A stretch of 16,151 nucleotides of DNA from Verrucomicrobia bacterium UBA1412 (GTDB lineage: Bacteria > Verrucomicrobiota > Verrucomicrobiia > Limisphaerales > UBA1412): contig DBPU01000010.1 in NCBI GenBank assembly GCA_002305615.1, forward strand, positions 25,659-41,809, in the 5' to 3' direction. The position numbers and the translations under genes are program-made. A model generated the notes under the pieces. It was not told where the DNA came from, did no database searches, and saw only the letters and a program-made list of their open reading frames with translations. Shown here in pieces: positions 1 to 8,082 of this stretch (positions are counted from its first letter, which is position 1; the number at the start of each line of letters is the position of its first letter).

Positions 1-729
1 TCCAAAACCTACGCCGGAGAAGAGTTGGGCCGCTACGTACGGCTTCGCATCACCGAGCTGATGTATTCCGCCAAGGCACAGTCCGGGGATATCAGCGATA
101 ACCTGGATGATTACGCCTGGCTGGAGCTGAGCAATTGCGGCTCTTGGCCCATTGACCTGGAGGGTGTGAAAATCAGCGACGGAATCCAATACACTTTTGG
201 CGCTCATCTTCTGGAGCCGGGCAAGAGCGTCGTGCTGGCCAAAAATGAACAGGCCTTCCGTCAGCGATATCCCGATTACAATTACCCGCTCTTCAGCGGT
301 TACTCCCAGAATCTGGGCCAGCGCACCGATACACTTTTCCTCTACACTTCGGAGGGCGCTCTCATTGAGGAAGTGACCTATTTCGGCCACTGGTATCCGG
401 TAACGGATCAGGGCGGCTACACGCTCCAGGTTGTGGATCCCTGGCTGGAAGGCACCGCAATGAGCACTCCCGAAAACTGGGCTCCCTCGCTCACTCCGGG
501 CGGCTCACCGGGAATCTTCGAGCTTCTGACTCCGCCAATTATTCTCACCGAAACGCTGTCGGTTGAGGGTGGAAAGATTTCATTTCTTGTTGTAGCGCCT
601 CACGGTTTCATGGTGGAAAAATCTTCCGGCTTGCAGGATTGGCAGCCGGTCGACTTTGAGCTCAATGAAAACCGCGTCAGTATAGAAGACGGTGGAAGCG
701 GATTCTTCTACCGGCTGCGTGCAAAATAA
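1..729 (+). CDS. Secreted lamin-tail-domain (LTD) protein, 3' fragment
   Basis: The reading frame is open from base 1, so only the C-terminal part of a longer protein is here. The in-frame TTG at 25 is not a believable start. The visible part is one LTD domain, from about 'RITELMYSAKA' to 'GGSPGIF', followed directly by a roughly 60-residue tail ending 'FFYRLRAK'. LTD domains are beta-sandwich modules of extracellular or surface proteins; binding to surface polymers is inferred. The segment matches the second LTD of the CotH-like protein at 4563-8015 along its whole length: ITELMY, LAWLEL-type and YPxxDQGGY blocks, and the STxENW motif. It is therefore probably the end of a CotH/LTD paralogue, here without the Ig domain between LTD and tail. 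Stop TAA at 727-729, then a strong terminator. The LTD call is firm; the full architecture is unknown because the 5' part lies outside the window. Confidence 0.85.
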   Translation, partial: SKTYAGEELGRYVRLRITELMYSAKAQSGDISDNLDDYAWLELSNCGSWPIDLEGVKISDGIQYTFGAHLLEPGKSVVLAKNEQAFRQRYPDYNYPLFSGYSQNLGQRTDTLFLYTSEGALIEEVTYFGHWYPVTDQGGYTLQVVDPWLEGTAMSTPENWAPSLTPGGSPGIFELLTPPIILTETLSVEGGKISFLVVAPHGFMVEKSSGLQDWQPVDFELNENRVSIEDGGSGFFYRLRAK

Positions 730-730
730 A

Positions 731-772
731 AACGGCCTCCGCTCTGGGGTAGAGGGAGGCTGTTCCTTTTTT
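731..772. terminator. Bidirectional intrinsic terminator between convergent genes
   Basis: The left half AACGGCCTCCGCTCT pairs with the right half AGAGGGAGGCTGTT through one G-T wobble and one bulged G, around a GGGGT loop. The plus strand continues CCTTTTTT. On the minus strand the stem is followed by GTTTTTTATTTT. Both the LTD gene (ending 729) and the rubrerythrin gene (ending 795, minus) can therefore terminate here. Confidence 0.85.
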
Positions 773-794
773 CTCAGTCATCCGCGTCGCGGAG

Positions 795-1286
795 CTAGAC
801 GATTTCGTCAAAGCGGGTCACGCCGCAAACAGGGCATTTATCCGGCTTTTCTTCGACGGTATATCCGCAGACGGGGCAGACATAGAGCTTCTCGACTTCC
901 AGGTCTTTGCCTTTTTCCACCGCGTCAATGGCCTTTTGATATAGAGCTGCATGAAGCTTCTCGGCTTCCATGGCGCCTGTGAAAATCTGTTCTGCACGAA
1001 CATTGGCTTCCTTCTTCGCGTTTTCGATAAAGAGGGGATACATGGAATTGTATTCGTACTCTTCGCCGCCTTTGGCAGCTTTCAGATTTTCTGCGGTGTT
1101 CTGGATGCCGCCCATGACATTGAGCTGTGCCGTCGCATGAACGAATTCTGCGGCTGCCGCAGCCCTGAAAAGGCGGGCAACGCCGGGCAGCTTATCTCTC
1201 TCAGCTTTTTTTGCAAAAGCAGTGTATTTCACATAGGCCTGGCTTTCGCCGGCAAACGACTGTTTTAAGTTCTCTTGTACTGCCAT
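795..1286 (-). CDS. rbr: Rubrerythrin
   Basis: A 163-aa non-haem iron protein that in characterised relatives reduces hydrogen peroxide in the cytoplasm of anaerobes and microaerophiles, taking electrons from rubredoxin or NADH-dependent partners. The N-terminal four-helix ferritin-like domain shows the expected diiron ligand motifs: GESQAY, AEFVHA, the YEYNSMYP region and EAEKLHA. The C-terminus is a rubredoxin-like Fe(Cys)4 knuckle with two CPVCG motifs. Length is somewhat short for classical rubrerythrins (about 190 aa). A longer start at 1310 is in frame, but ATG 1286 is preferred: GGAGAAAG lies upstream of it, and homologues begin close to this Met. The gene stands alone, converging on the LTD gene. 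No convincing promoter was found in the AT-rich region upstream. It suggests peroxide stress in a low-oxygen lifestyle. Confidence 0.95.
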   Translation of the reverse strand: MAVQENLKQSFAGESQAYVKYTAFAKKAERDKLPGVARLFRAAAAAEFVHATAQLNVMGGIQNTAENLKAAKGGEEYEYNSMYPLFIENAKKEANVRAEQIFTGAMEAEKLHAALYQKAIDAVEKGKDLEVEKLYVCPVCGYTVEEKPDKCPVCGVTRFDEIV

Positions 1287-1589
1287 AATTTTACTTTCTC
1301 CGATAGGCATGGGAACGTAGCACGGAAATAGTAAAAATGCAAATTACCCGATATTCGCTCCGAAACAACCAAAAGAGATTGCAAAACAATAGGGAAAAGT
1401 ATATAAGAATGCCGCTGGTTTTCGTTCTGTCTGGATAATGCGGTTTTATACAGATAAGTTACGGGCGTAATGAACGTTAAGGCAGCGTTTTTTTTGCTAA
1501 ATTTTTTTGATGCTTGGATGAAATAGGGAGTATCTGGTTGTTCAGAAGGTACTCATTCAAAATCTCTAGAAGAAAGGAGTAAAACGAAA
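1287..1589. other. Divergent AT-rich intergenic region
   Basis: This 303-bp spacer separates the divergently transcribed rubrerythrin and LRR-protein genes, so it should hold both promoters. It contains two long T-tracts (about 1488-1510) and several A/T-rich hexamers. I found no -35/-10 pair good enough to call on either strand and no ORF of note. The only clear signal is the AAGGAG ribosome binding site at 1574-1579, 10 nt before ATG 1590. Confidence 0.5.
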
Positions 1590-4400
1590 ATGCGAATTCA
1601 TAATAAACTGGGAGAACTGGGGGGCACGGCCGCGGTTCGAACTCACGAAAATACAAGTCAGTTTCCGGCTTTAATTTCTTTTTCCGGAAAATGGGCCTGT
1701 GCAGGGCTTCTTGTTCTGGTTTTGGCGCTGCTGGTCCCGCAGACTCGAGGTGCCGTGAATGATACGTTCGAAGTAGAGGGTTTGAACTATCGGGTTTTGA
1801 GCGAGAACCCCAATACGGTTGAGCTCACCAGCTGTACCGAGATGTTGGAGACCGCCCAGATACCGCCGCAGGTGACTTATGCAGGGAGTGAATACAGCGT
1901 GACCTCCGTTGGCAGCTATGCGTTCGCCTGGCGCTCTGAGCTCAAAAGCGTGGATATCCCTGATAGCGTCACCTCTCTGGGAGATGGAGTATTTTTTGAA
2001 AGCTGGAGGATCGAGAGTATAGCGATAGGCATCGGTGTGGGTTCAATGGGCTCCGATGTTTTTGGACGCTGCAGTTCTCTGACACAAATTGACGTGGATG
2101 AGGCCAACACTGTTTACATGAGTCTGGATGGCGTTCTTTTTAATGAGGAAGGAACCATACTTTTTCGATTCCCGGGGGGCAAAGCGGGAACATATACGGT
2201 TCCAGACGGTGTTCTTATCATTGATTACGGAGCCTTTTTGAATTGTGCGAATCTGGAGGGCCTGGTGACAGGCAATACGGTCTCAATCATTGGGGAAAAT
2301 GCGTTTGCCTCGTGTCTGAAAATGAAAACTGTGACGCTGGGCAGCTCCATCACCTCTATCGGAGAAGGTGCCTTCTATGATTGTCAGAGCCTTACCAACA
2401 TGACTTTTCCCGACAGTTTAGACGCTGTTGGCAATGGTCTTTTTTACAACTGCACCGCCTTGCAAAGCGTCAACCTGGGCGGAGGGCTCGGATACATCGG
2501 CTACGAGATGTTTAGAAGCTGCACCGCACTTACGAACATCGTAATTCCTGATCATGTTGAAACGATTTTGGGCAGCGCGTTCCGGGGGTGCTCCGGTCTC
2601 CAGAGTGCCACGATCGGCGAGGGTGTCACTTACATTGAAACAGACGCATTTTACGGGTGCCTCAGTCTTGAAAGCGTTGAAATCCCCGACAGCGTATTAT
2701 TTATTGAGGATTCGGCGTTTTTCTCCTGCAGTAAACTCAAGAGCCTGACGCTGGGCAATAAGCTTACCTCGATCGGACTCTGTACGTTCTCATACTGTGA
2801 ATCGCTGGAGAGCGTGATTATACCCGACAACATCACGACTCTTTACGGGGAGGCGTTTTCCAACTGCTCTAATTTGAAGAGCGTGACGGTGGGCAGCGGC
2901 GTCACTTCACTGCCCTGGAGCGTATTCAACAATTGTAATGCCCTGACGCAAATCGATGTCAAGGCGGACAACACTGCTTACAGCAGTTTAAACGGCGTTC
3001 TTTTTAATAAAGACAAAACGCTTCTGGTTCGGTTTCCCGAAGGCAAAGCGGGGACTTATACGGTTCCCGGAGGGGTTCTCGCTATTGGTGACAACGCCTT
3101 CATAAGTTGTGAGGTACTGGAGCAGGTGGTGATCGCCGACACGGTTCTGACGATGGGTGAAAATGCGTTTGCCTGGTGCTCGAACCTGACCGAGGTCAAG
3201 ATAGGCAATCACGTCAATATCATTGGGCCTTGGGCCTTTTACAATTGTACAAGCCTTCTGGAAATAAATATTCCCGACAGCGTGACCACTCTGAACCGGA
3301 GCATATTTCTGGATTGCCGCGCCCTGCAGAGTGCCGGACTGGGTAAGGGTATTAAAGACCTTCCCTTCGAGATGTTCGCCAGCTGCATCAGTCTTAAAAG
3401 CATCGTGATTCCCGACAACGTTGAAACGATGCAGGAAAGCGTGTTCCTGAATTGCCAGTCGCTGCAGAGCGTGGTGCTGGGGAAGAATCTGACCGTTGTC
3501 GGCAACAGCGCTTTTTGCGGATGCTCCGTTCTTGAGAGCATTGATATTCCCGACAGTGTCACCTCGATTGAAGGCAGTGCATTCTATGGCTGCACCAAGC
3601 TGAAGAATCTGAAGCTGGGCAAGAATCTCGATTTTATCGGGTGGATCGCATTCACTTACTGTCATTCGCTTGAGAACGTGGAGATTCCCGACAGCGTCAC
3701 TTTTATTGACGGCTGGGCGTTTTCCGATTGCTACAGTTTGCAGAGAGCACGGATAGGCAGCGGGGTCACTACTCTGGGGCCGAGAGTGTTTAGCCGTTGC
3801 AACGCTCTCAAGACATTGGTTTTTGAGGGCGATATGCCTACCACTGTAGACGCTGATTTCCTCCTGGAAATCAACCCCGACTGCAAGGTGTACTTTATGC
3901 CCGAAGCCAGCGGCTGGCCCGAATCGGGTTCATACTGGCTCGGAATGCAAGTCTTCGAGTGGGTGCCGCCCGTAATCGTGACCCAACCGGTGGGCCGGGA
4001 CGCTCTGCAAGGCAACCGGGTTGCCCTCAGTGTCGCGGCGACATCGAGCGAGCCGCTGCAATATCAGTGGATGAAAGATGGAGTTCAGATTCCGAACGCC
4101 AATGAATCGACTTACCTCTTTAAGTCGGTCATGCCCAGTGATGCGGGGGGCTACACGGTAGAGGTGAGCTGTGAATCAGGCTACGTGCTGAGCGAGCCGG
4201 CGATTCTGACCGTGACTCCTCAGGATGCCTGGTTGAGTTTTGACCGGGTGGAGGGCAAATTGATTCTGACCTTTGCTGGCAGTTTGCAGGAGAGCGACGA
4301 CGGCCTGAGCTGGTCCGAAAGTTTAGAGGTTCTCTCTCCATGTGAAGTGAACATTAGCGGGAGCAAGAAGTTTTACCGCTCCACTCTGGTGCGTCCTTAA
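1590..4400 (+). CDS. Secreted BspA-like leucine-rich-repeat protein with Ig-like domain
   Basis: 936 aa. An unusually long N-region (about 34 residues) precedes a hydrophobic signal segment at about 36-50, with likely cleavage near RGA55. Residues about 103-748 are LRR_5 (BspA/TpLRR) repeats of about 23 residues with the recurrent pattern 'IPDSVTSI...AFxxCxSLxSVxLGxxL'. Residues about 793-877 are an Ig-like domain (VTQP start, YQWMKDG, LSEPAIL end). Residues 880-936 are a tail module ending KFYRSTLVRP. BspA-type LRR proteins are surface or secreted adhesins in known cases; that role is inferred here. Residues 164-451 and 452-739 form two aligned units, both opening with LTQIDV and the LNGVLFN/LDGVLFN insert, offset by exactly 288 residues. 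Start ATG 1590 has AAGGAG 10 nt upstream. The gene is single, followed by a terminator. The Ig and tail modules resemble those of the next gene. Confidence 0.92.
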   Translation: MRIHNKLGELGGTAAVRTHENTSQFPALISFSGKWACAGLLVLVLALLVPQTRGAVNDTFEVEGLNYRVLSENPNTVELTSCTEMLETAQIPPQVTYAGSEYSVTSVGSYAFAWRSELKSVDIPDSVTSLGDGVFFESWRIESIAIGIGVGSMGSDVFGRCSSLTQIDVDEANTVYMSLDGVLFNEEGTILFRFPGGKAGTYTVPDGVLIIDYGAFLNCANLEGLVTGNTVSIIGENAFASCLKMKTVTLGSSITSIGEGAFYDCQSLTNMTFPDSLDAVGNGLFYNCTALQSVNLGGGLGYIGYEMFRSCTALTNIVIPDHVETILGSAFRGCSGLQSATIGEGVTYIETDAFYGCLSLESVEIPDSVLFIEDSAFFSCSKLKSLTLGNKLTSIGLCTFSYCESLESVIIPDNITTLYGEAFSNCSNLKSVTVGSGVTSLPWSVFNNCNALTQIDVKADNTAYSSLNGVLFNKDKTLLVRFPEGKAGTYTVPGGVLAIGDNAFISCEVLEQVVIADTVLTMGENAFAWCSNLTEVKIGNHVNIIGPWAFYNCTSLLEINIPDSVTTLNRSIFLDCRALQSAGLGKGIKDLPFEMFASCISLKSIVIPDNVETMQESVFLNCQSLQSVVLGKNLTVVGNSAFCGCSVLESIDIPDSVTSIEGSAFYGCTKLKNLKLGKNLDFIGWIAFTYCHSLENVEIPDSVTFIDGWAFSDCYSLQRARIGSGVTTLGPRVFSRCNALKTLVFEGDMPTTVDADFLLEINPDCKVYFMPEASGWPESGSYWLGMQVFEWVPPVIVTQPVGRDALQGNRVALSVAATSSEPLQYQWMKDGVQIPNANESTYLFKSVMPSDAGGYTVEVSCESGYVLSEPAILTVTPQDAWLSFDRVEGKLILTFAGSLQESDDGLSWSESLEVLSPCEVNISGSKKFYRSTLVRP
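2079..3806 (+). repeat. Two tandem 864-bp coding repeats within the LRR gene
   Basis: Unit 1 is 2079-2942 and unit 2 is 2943-3806 (residues 164-451 and 452-739). Both begin with codons for LTQID and share GGCGTTCTTTTTAAT and GGCAAAGCGGG blocks. The next unit boundary falls at residue 740 (NALKT), again exactly 288 residues on, so no net indel has accumulated. The DNA has diverged considerably, so the duplication is not recent. Confidence 0.85.
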
Positions 4401-4439
4401 AGGATAACACCTCTAAGTGCATCCGGAGGGATGTGCGCG

Positions 4440-4470
4440 AAGCCCGGGGCCAGAAAACCCCGGGCTTTAA
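4440..4470 (+). terminator. Terminator after the LRR-protein gene
   Basis: A perfect 10-bp stem, AAGCCCGGGG pairing with CCCCGGGCTT, surrounds an 8-nt loop (CCAGAAAA), 39 nt after the stop codon. The T-run after it is short (TTTAAAATT), so this is a stable hairpin with a weak tail. It is likely but not certain to be an intrinsic terminator. Confidence 0.65.
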
Positions 4471-4530
4471 AATTGGTACGCTCTTATCCGACTCCCTCTC
4501 GGGCAAGCATTCCTCGAAAAGCGGATTGCC

Positions 4531-4562
4531 GGGCCCGCTGTTAGCTTGTCAGGAGCGGGCTC
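4531..4562 (+). promoter_or_regulatory. Hairpin overlapping the ribosome binding site of the CotH-like gene
   Basis: GGGCCCGCT (4531-4539) can pair with AGCGGGCTC (4554-4562) as 9 pairs including one G-T wobble, with a 14-nt loop. The Shine-Dalgarno AGGAG (4551-4555) straddles loop and stem, and the stem ends directly against ATG 4563. This could limit ribosome access. There is no T-run, so it does not look like a terminator. Confidence 0.45.
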
Positions 4563-7500
4563 ATGCGGTATATTTCAGCCGGTGTGCAATCGGACAGTGG
4601 AAAAATGAGGATGCAATTTAGCGGCTTATCGAGAGCCGGTCTGTGGGGGTTATTTCTCTGTATCGGGGTGATCTTTTTAGGAGCTTCGCCGAAGGTTTCG
4701 GCCGTGCAGTGGGTCGTCATCAATGAGTTCATGGCCTCCAACGGATCGGGCCTGAAGACTCATCAGGGATCGACGGAAGACTGGGTCGAGCTTTATAACC
4801 GGAGTACGGAAGCGATCAACCTGAGCGGCTGGTATCTGACCGATTCGGCTTCCGAGCCGACCCGCTGGCAGTTTCCTCCCGGAGCCACCATCGGAGCCGG
4901 AGAGTATCTTATTGTTTTCTGCAATTCCTGGGGCGGCGAGCCGCTGGTCGGAGGAGAATATTTTGCCAATTTCAGCCTGAGCAAAGAGGGCGAATACCTG
5001 GCTCTCATCGCACCCGACGACCAGACACTCATTCACGAATTTTTCCCGACTTATCCACCTCAATACACGGATGTCTCCTACAGTGACGCGGGTTACCATC
5101 TAGAGCCGACTCCCGGCGCGGCCAACAGCGCCGCCTATGGAGCGCCTCCGGGAGTGGTGCATTTCAGCGAGCCGGCCGGATATCGGGAAGTGCCTTTCGA
5201 CGTAGAGCTCTCCTCTTTGAGCCCTGAGGCCCGGATTTACTACACGCTCGACGGCAGCATCCCGAGCGCCGCCTCAACCCTCTATGAAGCGCCGCTCAAG
5301 ATTGAGCGGATTACCTGCCTGCGGGCCGTGGCGATTCAGGAGGGCTGCATTCCTTCTGCGGTCTCCACCCGGACCTGGCTTTTCCCCGAAGAAATCCTGA
5401 GCCAATCCAAGAACCCGCCGCCCGGCTGGCCGGTCTCGCGGACCATTAACGATCAGAAGTTCGAATACGGCATGAACTCGGCCATCGTGTCGGATCCCCG
5501 CTTCAGCGAAGGAATCCGGCAGGGGATGAAAGAGATCGACAGCATTTCTCTGGTGACCGATCTGGGGAACCTCCTCGACCCGGAGACCGGGATTTATGTG
5601 AACGCAAAGAAGGACGGCGAGGAATGGGAGCGGCCTGTCTCGGTGGAATTGATCAGCCCCCGGGGCGGAGGCGAATTCCAGATTGATGCCGGGCTGCGGA
5701 TCCGCGGCAGCTCCAGCAGAAGCCCGGATGCACCCAAACACTCTCTGCGCCTCTTTTTCCGTTCCCGCTATGGGGATACTCTGCAATTTCCTCTTTTTGA
5801 GGGAGAGGGGACCGATGAATTCGTCAAGATGGATTTGCGCACCTCCCAAACCTGGGCCTGGGTTGGCGGCTATCCTTACGACACGTTTATCCGGGAGACA
5901 TTTTCCCGCGATTCCCAGCGGGATATGGGAATGCCCTATACCCGCAGCCGCTACTATCACCTTTACATCAATGGCCAGTACTGGGGACTCTACCAGACAC
6001 AGGAGCGCAGCGAAGCGATCTTCGCCCAGACCTATCTGGGAGGCAATGTCGAAGACTGGGATTGCCTCAAAACATCCTATCCCTCTCACGCGACCGAAGC
6101 CGTGGACGGAAATAAAGACGCCTTCAGAGCGCTTTATCAGATCGCCGTCAACGAGGGCTTTGCCGGTCCCTATGCGACGAATTACTTCCGGATTAAGGGC
6201 CTTAACCCGGATGGAACTCCCAATCCTTTTTACCCCCGTTATCTGGATGAGGAAAACCTCATCGCCTACATGTTGATCACCTACTTCACGCGCGACCCCG
6301 ATTGCCCGGTCGCCATGAACGCCAATATCAACAATCTCGTCTGCCTCTATAACCGGGTGAATCCCGACGGCTTCAAATGGTTCCGGCATGATTGCGAACA
6401 TTCCATGGCGGCCAATCGAAGTTTCCCGGTCACCTTTGACCTGACCGAATACGGCTGGCTGATCAATAACTCTTCAGGCTTCAATCCGATGCGGCTTCAT
6501 CAGAGGTTGATGGATCACCCCGATTACAGGATGCGCTGGATCGATGCTACGCAAAAGGAGATGCTTAATCCGGGCGGCGCGTTGACGGTGGAAAAGAGCC
6601 TTGAGCGCTGGAACCGCAGGCAGCAGGAGCTCGATACCGCGATCATTATGGAGTCGGCACGCTGGGGCCACGGCAATACCCGGGAGACCTGGTTGGGCGA
6701 GTGCAATTACGTTAAAAATGAATTTATTCCCAAGAGCGCTGAGTATCTTATTGCCCAGATGCGTGCGCGGGGATGGTTCCCGCCTTTTGATGCGCCGGTA
6801 GTTCGGAAAGAGGCGTCTGAGGCAGACGGTATGGTTCAGGTGACCTTGCGGGGCAGCGCTTCCATTTATTACATGCTTGATGCAAGCGATCCGCGCCTAC
6901 CGGGTGGAGCACCTCATCCGCAAGTCCGGATACTTCAACCCCAGGGGATGGGTTCAGAGTCCGGAGAGTGGGTGATAGAAATTCCGACAGGCTCGTTCCT
7001 CAAGGCGCGCTCCTTTGACGGAGCAGGGGAGTGGAGCGCCATCGCAGAGCTGGATACCACCGTTTACGGTTTGCCCGGCGACCTCAAAATCACGGAGCTG
7101 ATGTATGCGCCGATGGTGCCTGCAGAGGCGGTGAAGGCGGGTTGGACACGGGATGACCTTGCCTGGCTTGAGCTCAAGAATACCGGCAGCGGCGTTCTTC
7201 AACTGGAGGGATTCAAATTCGTTGCGGGAATCACTTATTCCTTCCCGTCATACCGGCTCCCGGCTGGGGAACGTCTGGTCCTAGTCAAGAATCTGGAGGC
7301 GTTTTCGTGCGTTTATGATCTGGATGGAATGAGAGTTCTGAGCGGCTTCTCGGGCAACCTGGCGCGGAAAGGCGAACAAATTCTCCTGCAGTCTCCTCAA
7401 GGGGAAAATATCCTCGACTTCACCTATTCCAACGAATGGTATCCGGAGAGCGATCAGGGCGGTTATGCTTTGGTCGTGGTGGATACGGCCGCGGAAGCAC

Positions 7501-8015
7501 CTCTCTGGAGCACCTCTGAGAATTGGAAACGTGGTGCCAGCCTCAAAGGCAGCCCCGGCACCGCCGATGCGGACGAAGAATTCTTGCCGGTACAAATTGT
7601 GACCCAGCCCCTCAGCCAAACGGTCTCTGAAGGCGACCGCGTTGAGTTTCGTGTGTCTGCCTTGGGCAATGCGCCGCGCACCTATCAATGGTTTAGAGAC
7701 GGGATGCCGCTTGCGGGTTCGAACCGGAGCCTTCTGGTATTGGATTCGGCTCGGGTGAGGAGTGCTGGTTCCTACATCGTGCAGGTTACCAACCCTCATG
7801 GATTCGTCCTTAGCGAGCCTGCGATTCTGGAGGTCAGGCGCATCCCCCGGATGACTTATCAATACGAGGGAGATTCGCTGGTGCTGAATTTTACCGGCGT
7901 CCTCTACGAAAGCCTGGATTTGAAAACCTGGACCAAAGTGGAAGGCGTCTCAGGCTCCTTCGTGCTGGATCCCAATCTGGGCACCCGCTACTACCGCACC
8001 GCCTACGAGGAGTAA
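4563..8015 (+). CDS. Secreted CotH-kinase family protein with LTD, chitobiase-like and Ig-like domains
   Basis: 1150 aa. Signal segment at about 26-41, likely cleaved after VSA47. Domains in order: LTD-1 (about 50-185, INEFMASN, EDWVELYN); chitobiase C-terminal-like beta domain (about 194-275, YYTLDGSIPS); CotH core (about 296-720); a second chitobiase-like segment (about 742-835, YYMLDASDP); LTD-2 (about 838-1002); Ig-like domain (about 1010-1092, VTQP, YQWFRDG, LSEPAIL); tail module (about 1096-1150, ending RYYRTAYEE). CotH proteins are atypical protein kinases known from spore coats. In the core I see the KHSLRLFF lysine (K392), YQTQERSE (about 477-484) and WFRHDCEHSM with D610 and E612, where many CotH proteins carry a WDxD motif. 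A surface kinase or structural role is inferred. AGGAG lies 7 nt before ATG 4563. LTD-2 and the tail match the fragment at 1-729; Ig and tail match the preceding LRR protein. Confidence 0.9.
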   Translation: MRYISAGVQSDSGKMRMQFSGLSRAGLWGLFLCIGVIFLGASPKVSAVQWVVINEFMASNGSGLKTHQGSTEDWVELYNRSTEAINLSGWYLTDSASEPTRWQFPPGATIGAGEYLIVFCNSWGGEPLVGGEYFANFSLSKEGEYLALIAPDDQTLIHEFFPTYPPQYTDVSYSDAGYHLEPTPGAANSAAYGAPPGVVHFSEPAGYREVPFDVELSSLSPEARIYYTLDGSIPSAASTLYEAPLKIERITCLRAVAIQEGCIPSAVSTRTWLFPEEILSQSKNPPPGWPVSRTINDQKFEYGMNSAIVSDPRFSEGIRQGMKEIDSISLVTDLGNLLDPETGIYVNAKKDGEEWERPVSVELISPRGGGEFQIDAGLRIRGSSSRSPDAPKHSLRLFFRSRYGDTLQFPLFEGEGTDEFVKMDLRTSQTWAWVGGYPYDTFIRETFSRDSQRDMGMPYTRSRYYHLYINGQYWGLYQTQERSEAIFAQTYLGGNVEDWDCLKTSYPSHATEAVDGNKDAFRALYQIAVNEGFAGPYATNYFRIKGLNPDGTPNPFYPRYLDEENLIAYMLITYFTRDPDCPVAMNANINNLVCLYNRVNPDGFKWFRHDCEHSMAANRSFPVTFDLTEYGWLINNSSGFNPMRLHQRLMDHPDYRMRWIDATQKEMLNPGGALTVEKSLERWNRRQQELDTAIIMESARWGHGNTRETWLGECNYVKNEFIPKSAEYLIAQMRARGWFPPFDAPVVRKEASEADGMVQVTLRGSASIYYMLDASDPRLPGGAPHPQVRILQPQGMGSESGEWVIEIPTGSFLKARSFDGAGEWSAIAELDTTVYGLPGDLKITELMYAPMVPAEAVKAGWTRDDLAWLELKNTGSGVLQLEGFKFVAGITYSFPSYRLPAGERLVLVKNLEAFSCVYDLDGMRVLSGFSGNLARKGEQILLQSPQGENILDFTYSNEWYPESDQGGYALVVVDTAAEAPLWSTSENWKRGASLKGSPGTADADEEFLPVQIVTQPLSQTVSEGDRVEFRVSALGNAPRTYQWFRDGMPLAGSNRSLLVLDSARVRSAGSYIVQVTNPHGFVLSEPAILEVRRIPRMTYQYEGDSLVLNFTGVLYESLDLKTWTKVEGVSGSFVLDPNLGTRYYRTAYEE

Positions 8016-8032
8016 GGCAAGAACGAAAACGA

Positions 8033-8073
8033 AACCACGGATGAACACGAATTAATGGTGTCCATCCGTGGTT
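8033..8073. repeat. Inverted repeat, possible bidirectional terminator, resembling dispersed repeat sequence
   Basis: AACCACGGATG (8033-8043) and CATCCGTGGTT (8063-8073) form a perfect 11-bp stem. Pairing continues inward with ACAC/GTGT after one mismatch. It lies between the converging CotH-like gene and clpB. On the minus strand it is followed by TTTCGTTTTCGTT, a T-rich tail suited to ending clpB transcription. Its CGGATGAACACGAATT stretch resembles the CAGATGAACGCAG string in the transposase arm at 10815-10827, so it may derive from a dispersed repeat. Confidence 0.6.
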
Positions 8074-8082
8074 CTGTTGTCC

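Noticed and set aside
25..729. Complete gene starting at TTG 25
   Set aside because: The frame is open to base 1, the TTG has no ribosome binding site and no signal peptide follows; the paralogue shows this is the C-terminal part of a longer protein.
1287..1310. Eight-residue N-terminal extension of rubrerythrin
   Set aside because: The good GGAGAAAG site serves ATG 1286 and lies inside the extension; the upstream ATG has no ribosome binding site.
2988..3665. Antisense open frame in the LRR gene, with repeated-looking protein
   Set aside because: Its repeats are the reverse reading of the LRR repeats.
5274..6401. 375-codon open frame antisense to the CotH-like gene
   Set aside because: It has no recognisable domain and mirrors the codon bias of the well-supported plus-strand gene.
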